This document shows positions 36,607 through 44,786 of a stretch of DNA of 64,000 nucleotides, one piece after another. Made by a program: the position numbers and the translations under genes. This stretch comes from an uncultured Myxococcales bacterium (GTDB lineage: Bacteria; Myxococcota_A; Bradymonadia; UBA7976; VGTA01), in the NCBI GenBank assembly GCA_937146725.1, contig CAKZRU010000097.1, positions 22,106 through 86,105 of the forward strand, given 5' to 3'. A model generated the notes under the pieces. That model was not told where the DNA came from. It searched no databases and was given only the letters and a program-made list of their open reading frames with translations. Position 1 is the stretch's first letter. The number at the start of each line of letters is the position of its first letter.

Positions 36607-36666
36607 AGGCCAATAAAGGTTTTTGATGCTAGTAAAAGATTCTTGGTGCTAGTAAAAGATTCTTGG
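36601..36666 (+). repeat. Two nested short tandem duplications (10 bp and 20 bp)
   Basis: CAATAAAGGC/T occurs twice (36601, 36611). Directly after, the 20-bp unit TGCTAGTAAAAGATTCTTGG occurs twice exactly (36627-36646, 36647-36666). Confidence 0.9.
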
Positions 36667-36909
36667 TAAGCTCTAAAAAGCATGTATTTCAGTTTTGACG
36701 ATCCAAAAGATAAGGACACTGATCTCATTCGCTAATTAGTTTCCAAACTATTGAATTCAATCGTAAAACTAAAACTTTAGTTATCAAAACCTATGCCGAT
36801 TTTCTATTTTTGAAATAATAGGTGTTGATCAATAGCACTAAGTAGATAATGTATTATATGCAATCAAGCCCCAAAGATTAAGTGTGTGGTAAAACAAGTA
36901 GGAGAGAAA
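36607..36909. other. 303-bp gene-free spacer
   Basis: Besides the duplications at its left end I see no gene, RNA or clear terminator. AT-rich. A possible promoter for the next gene pairs TTGATC (36825) with GATAAT (36845) or TATTAT (36852), but the spacings (14 and 21 bp) are poor. Confidence 0.5.
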
Positions 36910-38124
36910 ATGCTTTATAGCGACCAATTCTTTAAAGATAAGCTCATAGAACTCAATCGAAACCCTTGTCACACTGAAGCAAAACTGTGGGTTGGTGTTG
37001 CGTTAGCCTCCGAGTCTGATCCTCGAGGGATTAAAATCCTAAAAGAAGCTTTTGATCAATGCCTAATGCTAGGCGAGCCTATTTACTCGTTATGGGCTGC
37101 GCTGGCGATCAAAACTTATGCGCCATTAGAGAATATACAACCTTTATTTACTCGTTTTGCGATGGATCAAGCCAACAGAGATCTGAGTTTTGAAGATGTA
37201 AGTGTTACTCAGACAGAAGCTCATGATTTAGAAGCGGTAAGCGAACTGATGACCTCACTCGAAGGAGAGGATCTAAAAAGCCAAGTATCTGCTTTAGCTC
37301 TAGATTGGAGCGCTCATGATGTATCTAAACCACACTATAAAGTGACTCCGCTGTTAAGTGCTTTTAATGAGAATATCTTAAGCCAATTATTGAATGTACT
37401 TGAGCTGAGATCAATGCAAGCGGGAGACTTGTTGATCGAAGAAGGTGAAGAAGGCGGTGGTGTATTTTGGGTGTGTGCAGGAACAGTTGATATATCCAGA
37501 AGAAACCAGGATAAAGAAACAATACATTTAGCGACTTTAGGCTCTGGAGCACTCGTGGGAGAAATGGGCTTGATTACTCGCTCTCCAAGAGTTGCAACCG
37601 TCACGGCAACCCAAGCTGTACAGGTTTTGGTTCTTCCTGACAAAGCATATGCTATGATGGATGAGTCACGAGAAGTTGTACACAATGCGTTGTCACATTT
37701 AGTTGGTCGGCGTATGCTACAAAATATCACCAAGTTTTCACCTGTTTTTAAAGCGATTCCTGCTGAAGGACATCCCGAACTGCTCTCTCAATTCAAAGCC
37801 AAGGTTGTACCCGCCGGAGAAGTTTTACTCAAGCAGGGTAAACCCGGTCGTGGTCTTTTCCTTATTCTTGATGGACTTGTTGAGGTAAGTTCTTTGGGCA
37901 GTATTCAGCCTAAATGGCTTAGGGAAGGTGATATTTTTGGTGAAATCTCCTTGGTTTATGATTCACCAGTCAGCGCAACCTGCACAACGGCTCGACGTAG
38001 CTTATTATACACTTTAAAGCCCGATAAGTTTAAAGCTTTGGTGTCACGCTATCCAGAGATTCAGCACACTCTTGCAGAACTGAGTTTATTCAGAAACTTA
38101 GATGGCCTTTATACCATGACCTAA
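36910..38124 (+). CDS. Double cyclic-nucleotide-binding-domain protein
   Basis: 404 residues from ATG 36910; AGGAGA lies just upstream, whereas an in-frame GTG at 36886 lacks a site. The N-terminal ~150 residues are helical with unknown fold. Two cNMP-binding domains follow. The first (about 160-285) has a complete phosphate-binding cassette GEMGLITRSPRVATV with the cAMP-contacting Arg. The second (about 290-400) has GEISLVYDSPVSATC, where the Arg is Val and ligand binding is doubtful. No DNA-binding HTH is present, so it is not a Crp regulator. The GHMP kinase gene starts 7 bp downstream. Confidence 0.85.
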   Translation: MLYSDQFFKDKLIELNRNPCHTEAKLWVGVALASESDPRGIKILKEAFDQCLMLGEPIYSLWAALAIKTYAPLENIQPLFTRFAMDQANRDLSFEDVSVTQTEAHDLEAVSELMTSLEGEDLKSQVSALALDWSAHDVSKPHYKVTPLLSAFNENILSQLLNVLELRSMQAGDLLIEEGEEGGGVFWVCAGTVDISRRNQDKETIHLATLGSGALVGEMGLITRSPRVATVTATQAVQVLVLPDKAYAMMDESREVVHNALSHLVGRRMLQNITKFSPVFKAIPAEGHPELLSQFKAKVVPAGEVLLKQGKPGRGLFLILDGLVEVSSLGSIQPKWLREGDIFGEISLVYDSPVSATCTTARRSLLYTLKPDKFKALVSRYPEIQHTLAELSLFRNLDGLYTMT

Positions 38125-38131
38125 GCCATGG

Positions 38132-39337
38132 ATGATGAGTATCTTAGCCTTACAGAACCAACAAAACTTAGCTTTAAGCGCTTACATAGACTCTGTAAAA
38201 CCACTTGCTCAAGGACTGGCTTGGGGCAAGGTTATGCTTTTTGGAGAATATGCGGTACTCAACGGAGGCCCGGCCCTTTTGACCGCAACGCCCCAACAGG
38301 CTAAAGCCTATTATCTTGACTTAAGTCACTTAACTCAAATCTTACAGATCGACTCATCTTTAAAACTTGGAATAGAAGAGTCAGGCGTGAGCCCCAGTCA
38401 GATAGAATATGTCATATGTGCATTTAATTGGGGTAGCTCTATTCTTTATAAAAACAAGCAGGGTGATCTAAAGTGCTTGGGGGAATCATTTGCTTTTATT
38501 GAGAGATGCTTACATGAGGCTGGTGCACCTAAGGGGATTTATCTCATTGATACCCAAGAGTTTGGTCTAAGCATACATGGTCAATGGCAAAAAATGGGCA
38601 TCGGAAGCAGTGGGGCTTCGAGCGCTGCATTATGTAGTTTACTCTCTCAGCTTCCGGCATCTTTATTAAAGCATACACAAGAAAAGCCGTATGAACGTTT
38701 TTTATTTGCTCAAGCGCAACACAAGGCAGTGCAAGGTGGGCTGGGGAGTGGTGCAGATGTTGCCTGTAGCACCTTTGGCGGCTTGATTGAGTTCAAGCTT
38801 CATGACTCAAAGCAGACAGTAATTAACCCCTTAAGCACAGTTTTACCTAGAACTTGGGGCCTGTGGAAAGGGGGAAGCTTCTCAACAGCTCAATCCCTAA
38901 GCCAATTAAAGTTATGGAAACAGGAACATCCCAAGAGTTATCAGAAACATATTTCAAACCTTACCCAAGTATCTCAACAAGCGCTTAACTTTTTACAGAA
39001 CCCATCCCGATCATCTGACTCCCAAAAACGTTGGTGCGAACTCATACAAAGTGGTGCGCAAGCAATGCGTCTTTTTTCACATGATATCGCTTTACCACTT
39101 TGGACCAATACACATGAGCAATGGTCTCAACTGATTAAAGACTTTGATGGTGTAATCAAATCAACTGGAGCCGGAGGAGATGACCTTACTTTATTTGCCG
39201 CTCATGACTTACATGCTGAACAACGCTGTTTAGAGTTAATTAAGGCGCATTGTGCAAAAAATAACGAGCCGCTTTTCATATTCCCTTTATCTCCGTTAAT
39301 CCAAGATCAAGAGTCTCTTGTTTTACAAGCACCATAA
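38132..39337 (+). CDS. GHMP-family kinase, phosphomevalonate-kinase-like
   Basis: 401 residues. The N-terminal GHMP motif is GKVMLFGEYAVLNGG (32-46). The ATP-loop glycine/serine run is MGIGSSGASSAALCS. Residues GGLGSGADVACSTFGG match the phosphomevalonate kinase block, and STGAGGDDLTLF near the C-terminus is the third GHMP motif. No other mevalonate or isoprenoid gene is in the window. The substrate is therefore unproven, and mevalonate-type sugar kinases remain possible. It starts 7 bp after the cyclic-nucleotide protein. Its last 31 bp overlap the convergent rhomboid gene. Confidence 0.8.
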   Translation: MMSILALQNQQNLALSAYIDSVKPLAQGLAWGKVMLFGEYAVLNGGPALLTATPQQAKAYYLDLSHLTQILQIDSSLKLGIEESGVSPSQIEYVICAFNWGSSILYKNKQGDLKCLGESFAFIERCLHEAGAPKGIYLIDTQEFGLSIHGQWQKMGIGSSGASSAALCSLLSQLPASLLKHTQEKPYERFLFAQAQHKAVQGGLGSGADVACSTFGGLIEFKLHDSKQTVINPLSTVLPRTWGLWKGGSFSTAQSLSQLKLWKQEHPKSYQKHISNLTQVSQQALNFLQNPSRSSDSQKRWCELIQSGAQAMRLFSHDIALPLWTNTHEQWSQLIKDFDGVIKSTGAGGDDLTLFAAHDLHAEQRCLELIKAHCAKNNEPLFIFPLSPLIQDQESLVLQAP

Positions 39338-39987
39338 GCACTACCCAGCCAAATTCCCCAGAAAGTACCCAACAAAGTACCGATAAGATGACTACTTATA
39401 TCAATGTCATTTCCAAATGAACTTAACGCTAATCCCCATGGTAATATACACAAGAAAAAGCGTCTATAATGGTTTAGATGCTTAAGATAGAAAGCAAGCT
39501 CAACACATTCTTTACTGAGACAAGCCATGGCCACCCCCGAAAGCCCAAGCGACCAAGCTTCGATCCCATAGAGCACCCTCAGTCCAGCAATCATAAAGCC
39601 ATAAAACAATATAGAGACAGGGTTCACTTTAGAAGTGATTATAAATAAGAGATCTTGAAAAGTAAGCTTTGGTTTAACATGACTTAAATGACTTGCTCTA
39701 CTAGATAGTAAAAGCGCTATAAACAGCAACAAGAGATTGCTCAGTAAGTGACTGTAATCTAGATGCAGTAGCGGTGCAGAAACTAACCTCCACCACTGGG
39801 TCAAGTCCATAGACGTGCTTGCTAATAAAACGCCCCATTGTCTTGCCCATTCCAAAAGATCATCATTTATTTCTCTATTTTCAATCGCCCAAATACTATA
39901 AATAACTGAGAGCGATGAGACATAAATAGTGCGTATCATAGCGACATAGATAGCAATGTAGATAAATGAAAATCTCTTTCTAATCAT
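39307..39987 (-). CDS. Rhomboid-family intramembrane serine protease
   Basis: 226 residues with about six hydrophobic helices. Family motifs: WWRLVSAPLLHLDYSHLLSN (matching the W-R-x-x-T-x-x-x-x-H region), the nucleophile loop LGLSGVAMA (Ser in G-x-S-G) and a His in DISSHLIGTLLG, giving the Ser/His dyad. It is compact, without long extramembrane domains, so it could be a general rhomboid or a rhombosortase-like enzyme. No GlyGly-CTERM substrate was seen nearby. The N-terminus starts with an ATG and a short basic stretch. It overlaps the GHMP kinase gene by 31 bp at the 3' end and is divergent from the Fe-S carrier promoter. Confidence 0.8.
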   Translation of the reverse strand: MIRKRFSFIYIAIYVAMIRTIYVSSLSVIYSIWAIENREINDDLLEWARQWGVLLASTSMDLTQWWRLVSAPLLHLDYSHLLSNLLLLFIALLLSSRASHLSHVKPKLTFQDLLFIITSKVNPVSILFYGFMIAGLRVLYGIEAWSLGLSGVAMACLSKECVELAFYLKHLNHYRRFFLCILPWGLALSSFGNDIDISSHLIGTLLGTFWGIWLGSAYGACKTRDS

Positions 39988-39997
39988 CTCTCATCCC

Positions 39998-40026
39998 TTG
40001 CCAAAAATAGGATCAGTGATTAGAAT
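39998..40026 (+). promoter_or_regulatory. Strong sigma-70 promoter for the A-type Fe-S carrier
   Basis: TTGCCA (39998-40003), 17-bp spacer, TAGAAT (40021-40026); both hexamers match 5 of 6. Initiation near 40033 gives a 70-nt leader. Confidence 0.6.
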
Positions 40027-40034
40027 ACTATAAC

Positions 40035-40059
40035 GATTATAAATCTTCGATAATAAATC
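40035..40059 (+). promoter_or_regulatory. Direct repeat GATTATAAATC / GATAATAAATC just after the start point
   Basis: 11-bp copies at 40035-40045 and 40049-40059 (14-bp period, one mismatch) lie a few bp downstream of the predicted start site, where a repressor could act. It does not match the E. coli IscR type 1 pattern. Confidence 0.35.
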
Positions 40060-40102
40060 GTCTATCCAAGGTATTGTTGTCTGATCAACAAGGAGTAAAG
40101 TG

Positions 40103-40426
40103 ATGATTAGCTTAACTGAAAATGCGGCAAAAAAAGTACAGGTCATGCTCGAGTCAAGAGAGCAAGAAACCGTTGGCTTGAGAGTTGGTGTACGTGGTGG
40201 TGGCTGTAGTGGTTTCTCTTATTTTTTAGAGTTTGCTGATAGTAAGTCCGATAGTGACCGTGAACTAGACTCTCATGGGGTCAAGTTGTTGGTTGATCGT
40301 AAAAGTTACCTTTACCTCATGGGAACTGAAGTGGATTATGTAGACCGTCTAAGCGAGTCTGGGTTCAAGTTTAATAATCCAAATGCTAAGCGTACTTGTG
40401 GGTGTGGTGAATCATTTAGCGTTTAA
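40103..40426 (+). CDS. A-type iron-sulfur carrier (IscA/ErpA/SufA family)
   Basis: 107 residues from ATG 40103, with AAGGAG 7 nt upstream; a GTG at 40100 is an alternative. The three conserved Cys residues are present: GGCSGFSY and the C-terminal CGCGESF. Other family blocks are LRVGVRGGGCSG and GFKFNNPNAKRTCGCG. Such proteins carry [2Fe-2S] or [4Fe-4S] clusters to target enzymes. Sequence cannot assign it to ErpA, IscA or SufA; no isc or suf cluster surrounds it. It has its own strong promoter and appears monocistronic, as many erpA genes are. Confidence 0.95.
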   Translation: MISLTENAAKKVQVMLESREQETVGLRVGVRGGGCSGFSYFLEFADSKSDSDRELDSHGVKLLVDRKSYLYLMGTEVDYVDRLSESGFKFNNPNAKRTCGCGESFSV

Positions 40427-40434
40427 AGTCTAGT

Positions 40435-40480
40435 TAGATGCTAAATGCTAGATACTAAATACTAAACGCTAGATGCTAAA
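40435..40480 (+). repeat. Imperfect 14-bp tandem repeats after the Fe-S carrier gene
   Basis: Units TAGATGCTAAATGC, TAGATACTAAATAC, a half unit TAAACGC and TAGATGCTAAA follow one another. No gene overlaps. Confidence 0.85.
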
Positions 40481-40586
40481 CTCGCTCTAGACTCTGATTA
40501 ATCTCAATGATCTCTTGCATTGTTTAGGCCATAAGTGAATAAATGCTCATGAGTCAAAAAAGTTTGAGCGAGGTATCTAACCAATC

Positions 40587-41537
40587 ATGGACGAGCCACA
40601 AAAAGAGATTAACAAAAATACAGAGAACCATAGTGCAGACGATTGTCATGATCTATCTGAAAAGAGTGAACAAGATATAATCAAGTCCATTGAACAGGAT
40701 GGGTCTTTTGGTACTTGTTTACCTCAAGAAGACTCAAACTTGCCTCACGACGACCCAAACTTGCCACACGAAGAACTCAAGCAAGTTCAGTCTGATGATC
40801 TGTTCTCTTTTCAAGATGAAACAAGTTTCATCTGTCCTGAATGCAAAGAGGACAGGTTGAGTTTGATCCAATGTATGTACTGTGGAGATCGCTTAGTTGA
40901 TACAACAATGGTGACGCCTTATCAGCGCTTACTATTAAAGCCTTGCCCTCTGTATAATGACCAAGTTATTCAAGCAGCCAAAGAAAGATTATTAGTCATT
41001 TTTCACCCGCTCAAAGCCTCTCGTCTAAATGCTCATTGGTCGCTTAAGCAAAGGACATTGATTTGCAGAGATGCCAATACTTTACAGAAACTCTCTGGAA
41101 GTTTAATCACCTACACTAAGTATCTACAGATGCTTAAATCACGATTTGAGACTAAACTTGATACACTCGATCCTCATAAGCCACTTAAAGAGCTACTAGA
41201 CTCAAATCAATCCATATCTTGGGCAATAAATCAGTCAAAAACTCCTGAACATGCTGGATTTAACCCTGAATTATACTTGGTTCAATCCGCCTATGATGAG
41301 CTTAAAGAGTATGATTCATATCAAGAACGAGAGCGTTTATTTAATCAAAGCATGCGTCTAATCCTTGATCAAGCAAGAAAGATTGCGAATCAGCTTTATC
41401 GTTATAATATGCTTGAGCCCACACTTGATCTTGATGCCTTGATGCCCAAGTTATTTCGCTTGCAACAGTTAGAGTCTTGGTTAGAGGGCCAGCGTCAGCA
41501 ACTATCGCTAAAGGTTAAACATGATGTCGCCCTATAG
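40587..41537 (+). CDS. Zinc-ribbon protein with degenerate J-domain (HPD to HPL)
   Basis: 316 residues, cytoplasmic. The acidic N-terminus (1-75) is disordered and has a duplicated NLPHDDP/NLPHEEL. A zinc ribbon follows: C83, C86, C96, C99 (CPEC...CMYC). From 112 the text YQRLLLKPCPLYND, then IQAAKERLLVIFHPLKAS, lines up with a DnaJ J-domain (helix I, helix II, then the HPD loop). Here HPD is His140-Pro141-Leu142. The Asp needed to stimulate Hsp70 ATPase is missing. Then a helical tail to 316. The next gene, overlapping by 17 nt, encodes a degenerate Hsp70. The J reading is by eye, so a profile search is needed. First gene of a seven-gene run. Confidence 0.65.
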   Translation: MDEPQKEINKNTENHSADDCHDLSEKSEQDIIKSIEQDGSFGTCLPQEDSNLPHDDPNLPHEELKQVQSDDLFSFQDETSFICPECKEDRLSLIQCMYCGDRLVDTTMVTPYQRLLLKPCPLYNDQVIQAAKERLLVIFHPLKASRLNAHWSLKQRTLICRDANTLQKLSGSLITYTKYLQMLKSRFETKLDTLDPHKPLKELLDSNQSISWAINQSKTPEHAGFNPELYLVQSAYDELKEYDSYQERERLFNQSMRLILDQARKIANQLYRYNMLEPTLDLDALMPKLFRLQQLESWLEGQRQQLSLKVKHDVAL

Positions 41538-43029
41538 TTCATCAAAACATCCAAAAAAAGAGAGTATCTGGAAAACAATTGACCTTGGGCAGCATTCATT
41601 AAGATGGAGCGAGTTAGTACATACTAAACAGCAAGAAAGCCAAACTAATCAAATAGATCAAGTCACGCTCAATCACATTTTAACCTTAGATCGTTTAGCT
41701 CTGTGTGAGTTAGACTTGTTGCAATCAGCTTCTCATTTAAATCATTCAAGCTTAGGACGAACGCTGCGGTTTCCACAATGGACTCAAGTAGATCAACTAT
41801 CTTCCTCTCCATTTCTTGGTATGATTACTCGGAATGACACAGAAACAATGTTTGGTTTAAATGGTCCCAAAAGCGAACATAATCCACTCACTGCTTTCAC
41901 CCGTTGGTTTAGTGATAGTTTAACGCCCGAAAAGCTTCTTGGCGCAGAAACTCCACCAATACACCATAGTTTATTATGGCTCCATTCCTCAAACTATCTA
42001 CCAAACTTATCATCTTTGATTTATCAGTGTTTATCAGAGCTACCGTATACTCATGGCTCATATCTAAATCGATCGATTGCAACACTTATTGGTCTATCTG
42101 AACCAGAGAAACCAGAGCTACAAAGTGGGGTTTGGGGGATTTTGGATCTTGGAACAAGTCAAGCCTCTTGGCATTTAGTTGAAGCAACAAAATCATATGT
42201 TCCACAGCATATGAGCTATAAGATACTCCAAAGTTATGGACGGAGTTTTGTCGGAGAAAGAGCACTAAGACGTAGCTTACTGAATGATCACTTGCTAAGA
42301 AATGGATATACTTGGAGTGATATGAACACTCAGCTTCGACAGGAATGGCTCAATTATATATCCTTACAGGCCGACCGTTTAATTAAGCAAGAATGGCCCA
42401 AGGGTCATCTTAGTTCAAGTGAGTTAGACTTTGTTAAATCTTCAGTAAAACTTGAGCAGACTGAATTACGCTTGTTTGAAGGATTTCAACACGCTAGTTT
42501 TGAGGCTGTTTTATCCTGGATTAAAGAAAGTTTAAAGCAAACCAATATGGGACCGGAAGCCCTTCAAGGGATTCTTGTGACCGGAAAGCAAGGGCTATCT
42601 CTCATCCCAAGACTCAAAAAAGCAATATGTGTGGTCAATATTAAAGCGGTTCCATTTGGCATAGAGCATACGGGTGCACAGCGCTATATCAATAGTGTGT
42701 TGTTCCATGAAGAACAGGGCTATCACATCGAAGACGTGAGTCCCCATGCATTGATACTTAGAGATGAAGCAGCCGGCCTTAGTAAAGAATTATTTGTCGA
42801 ACAAACTCAGGTGCCTTGTCTGATTGAAGTCGAGATCGGAGAAAGCGCTAAAGAGCTTAGTTTATGGTTATCAAACCAAGGTGAGTTAGAACAAAAGATT
42901 GCTTTTCTACCACACAGTGACTCTCCTACTCGGCTTCAAATCTATTATGAAAGTCCACAGCTATTTGAATTAACTTGGTTAAACACAGATCAAGATCCCA
43001 ACACACCTGTGCAATGGATTAAACTTTAA
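41521..43029 (+). CDS. Degenerate Hsp70/DnaK-like protein
   Basis: 502 residues, against about 640 for DnaK. Successive segments line up with the Hsp70 nucleotide-binding domain: IDLGQHSL near 20 (phosphate-1, normally DLGTTNS), GVWGILDLGTSQASWHLVEA near 200-220 (phosphate-2, normally DLGGGTFD), SYGRSFVGERALRRSLLNDH (normally GGEDFD), and ILVTGKQGLSLIPRLKKAI (normally ILVGGxTRMP). A short beta-sandwich-like tail ends FELTWLN; the helical lid is absent. Key nucleotide-contacting residues are changed, so ATP turnover is doubtful. It may be a pseudo-chaperone or adaptor. Translationally coupled to the J-like protein by a 17-nt overlap. Confidence 0.75.
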   Translation: MMSPYSSSKHPKKESIWKTIDLGQHSLRWSELVHTKQQESQTNQIDQVTLNHILTLDRLALCELDLLQSASHLNHSSLGRTLRFPQWTQVDQLSSSPFLGMITRNDTETMFGLNGPKSEHNPLTAFTRWFSDSLTPEKLLGAETPPIHHSLLWLHSSNYLPNLSSLIYQCLSELPYTHGSYLNRSIATLIGLSEPEKPELQSGVWGILDLGTSQASWHLVEATKSYVPQHMSYKILQSYGRSFVGERALRRSLLNDHLLRNGYTWSDMNTQLRQEWLNYISLQADRLIKQEWPKGHLSSSELDFVKSSVKLEQTELRLFEGFQHASFEAVLSWIKESLKQTNMGPEALQGILVTGKQGLSLIPRLKKAICVVNIKAVPFGIEHTGAQRYINSVLFHEEQGYHIEDVSPHALILRDEAAGLSKELFVEQTQVPCLIEVEIGESAKELSLWLSNQGELEQKIAFLPHSDSPTRLQIYYESPQLFELTWLNTDQDPNTPVQWIKL

Positions 43030-43055
43030 GCCTTATGGTTCAGTGAGACAAGCAA

Positions 43056-43865
43056 GTGCCAAAAACCTTATTTAGATTACTTCCTCTTTTGCTTCATGCT
43101 TTAAATAGAAAATACTTTGCCCTGATCAGTGTCTGTTTTCTGCTTGCTTGTGGCGGACATATTCCTGCTCCTAAGGGCTTTAATACTGATGCAGACCGTT
43201 ATCATCAGGTTTTAAACCAACGACAAGAACAGATCAAAAGCTTGAGTGGTGAATTGTCTGTGGAGTTATGGGATCATGGGAAGCGAGTTGTCGTAAGACA
43301 GCTTTTTGCAAGCTCTGCACCATCTAAACTTCGGCTTGATACCCTTACCCCATTTGAGCAACCCTTGGCGACTGTCATCTATAACGGACAACTTTTAGCC
43401 TTGCATGACCATGAAGCAAAACGTTTTATCATGGGTGAGGCGAATCGAACACATTTTGAACGCTTGACGCGACTGCGCTTGCTTCCATCTGAAATGAGTT
43501 ATTTACTTTCAGGTCAATTACCCAGACTTTTGTCGAGTGGTGGTCAAGTCAAATGGGATAGTAAAAGGGGACGTTCTGTTCTGACTTTGGATAAGGACAG
43601 TCGTCGACAAGTCATTACTTTTGATGAGAGAGACTTAAGCCCAAGAATGACAGAGCTCTATGAAAATAATCAATTAATCGTACGTGTGCGACTGACTGAT
43701 TATACTCAAGAAGAACCAAAGCTGCCTCGCCGTCTAAAAATTGAAATCCCTCAAAATAAGACGGTTGTTAATACGAGCTTAAAAGATTTCACCCTTAATC
43801 CCGAACTTCCGGATATTGCTTTTGAGATTCAAGCCCCAGCCGGATTGTCGATCGAGTCCTTTTAA
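43056..43865 (+). CDS. LolB-like outer-membrane lipoprotein
   Basis: 269 residues from GTG 43056. A signal peptide with core LISVCFLLACGG gives a lipidated Cys at about 32. The mature region resembles the LolB/LolA-type half-barrel (DUF4292-like): QEQIKSLSGELSVELWDHGK, then QLFASSAPSKLRLDTLTPF, then VKWDSKRGRSVLTL and a basic strand RRLKIEIPQNK. Such proteins bind lipid or lipoprotein acyl chains and move them between membranes. Its place between the Hsp70-like and the Mla-like genes fits a lipid-transfer role. Only a weak ribosome site is visible. Confidence 0.6.
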   Translation: MPKTLFRLLPLLLHALNRKYFALISVCFLLACGGHIPAPKGFNTDADRYHQVLNQRQEQIKSLSGELSVELWDHGKRVVVRQLFASSAPSKLRLDTLTPFEQPLATVIYNGQLLALHDHEAKRFIMGEANRTHFERLTRLRLLPSEMSYLLSGQLPRLLSSGGQVKWDSKRGRSVLTLDKDSRRQVITFDERDLSPRMTELYENNQLIVRVRLTDYTQEEPKLPRRLKIEIPQNKTVVNTSLKDFTLNPELPDIAFEIQAPAGLSIESF

Positions 43866-43897
43866 TGATTTGAGTAGCTTCAATTTCTCAGATTGTA

Positions 43898-43934
43898 TAG
43901 AGTTGGATTTTGTAGACTTGGATTTTATAGACTC
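43898..43934 (+). repeat. 15-bp tandem repeat, about 2.5 copies
   Basis: TAGAGTTGGATTTTG, TAGACTTGGATTTTA, TAGACTC, located between the lipoprotein gene and the MshEN gene. Confidence 0.85.
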
Positions 43935-43967
43935 ATATCTGTCAAAACGAAGCTAAAGGACCATGAT

Positions 43968-44714
43968 ATGCCCGCCGAATTTAGTGAAGTCCAAGTGGCC
44001 TTTGCCGAGCTCATCTTAGAATGTAACCTCATTGAACTCGATGTTTTACAATCTTGGATCGACAGCCTAGATGTTGCGCCTAATGACATGGGCGAGACTT
44101 TAATCCAAAAAGGTCTACTTAAAGAGTTTGAGTTAGTGAATGGTCTAAGTAAGTACTTTGGTCTTAGTGTCGCAAGCGAAATAGAGTTGGAGATGTATGC
44201 TGTACCACATCCTTTGATTCCTCGTGAACTTTGTACTGAGCTACTATTCATCCCACTAAGTGAAGCACTGCCTAATCCTTTTCCAATTGCGATCAGCAAT
44301 CCTATGGATGAACAGGGCCTTGATCATATCAGTGAGCTTTTAGGTGGCTTAGAACTAAAAGTGAGTTTGGCTTCGCCCATTCACCTTCGCCATGAAATCA
44401 CTTCGTGTTATGGCACTCAAGAAGAATGGGAAGTGTATAAACTCCAACAAGAAACTGAGTCTGCCTCAACATCTGATCAAGTTCTTGGCCAAGATGATGA
44501 ACTCAATGCCTTACTTGGTGACCTTGATGCTGATGAACTTCTACACGCCGCCGATCAGGCCCACCTTGATATAAACCAGCCGGATTCCACAAACGTATCT
44601 TCTCAAGACTCAAGCTCTTTCAGCACTCGTCCAAGTAGCCTGCCGGATTGGAGTAAGCTCGCCGATGACGACGCCGGAGTGAATGCTTTTAAAACACTCA
44701 TTGATCAACATTAA
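43968..44714 (+). CDS. Stand-alone GspE/MshE N-terminal (MshEN) domain protein
   Basis: 248 residues from ATG 43968, which has AAAGGA 7 nt upstream; the upstream in-frame ORF extension runs through a tandem repeat and is rejected. Residues about 38-148 match the T2SSE_N/MshEN domain of type II secretion and type IV pilus ATPases: GETLIQKGLLKEFELVNGLSK, then AVPHPLIPRELCTELLFIPL, then ISNPMDEQGLDHI. The MshEN c-di-GMP motif begins R-L-G; here it is D-M-G, so the Arg contact is missing. The C-terminal 100 residues are acidic, Ser-rich and disordered. No ATPase domain is attached. Confidence 0.75.
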   Translation: MPAEFSEVQVAFAELILECNLIELDVLQSWIDSLDVAPNDMGETLIQKGLLKEFELVNGLSKYFGLSVASEIELEMYAVPHPLIPRELCTELLFIPLSEALPNPFPIAISNPMDEQGLDHISELLGGLELKVSLASPIHLRHEITSCYGTQEEWEVYKLQQETESASTSDQVLGQDDELNALLGDLDADELLHAADQAHLDINQPDSTNVSSQDSSSFSTRPSSLPDWSKLADDDAGVNAFKTLIDQH

Positions 44715-44786
44715 TCATCAGTGATTTGGTGACTAATAAATCTAATCTTATAGGTGCGGGAATGAATATAGGCTAACAGAGTTTTA

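Noticed and set aside
38100..38140. CRISPR or phage signal across the window
   Set aside because: No spaced direct repeats with unique spacers and no integrase, capsid or tail genes were seen anywhere.
43893..43967. N-terminal extension of the MshEN protein
   Set aside because: It is a translation of the 15-bp spacer repeat; the ATG at 43968 has AAAGGA and begins the recognisable domain.
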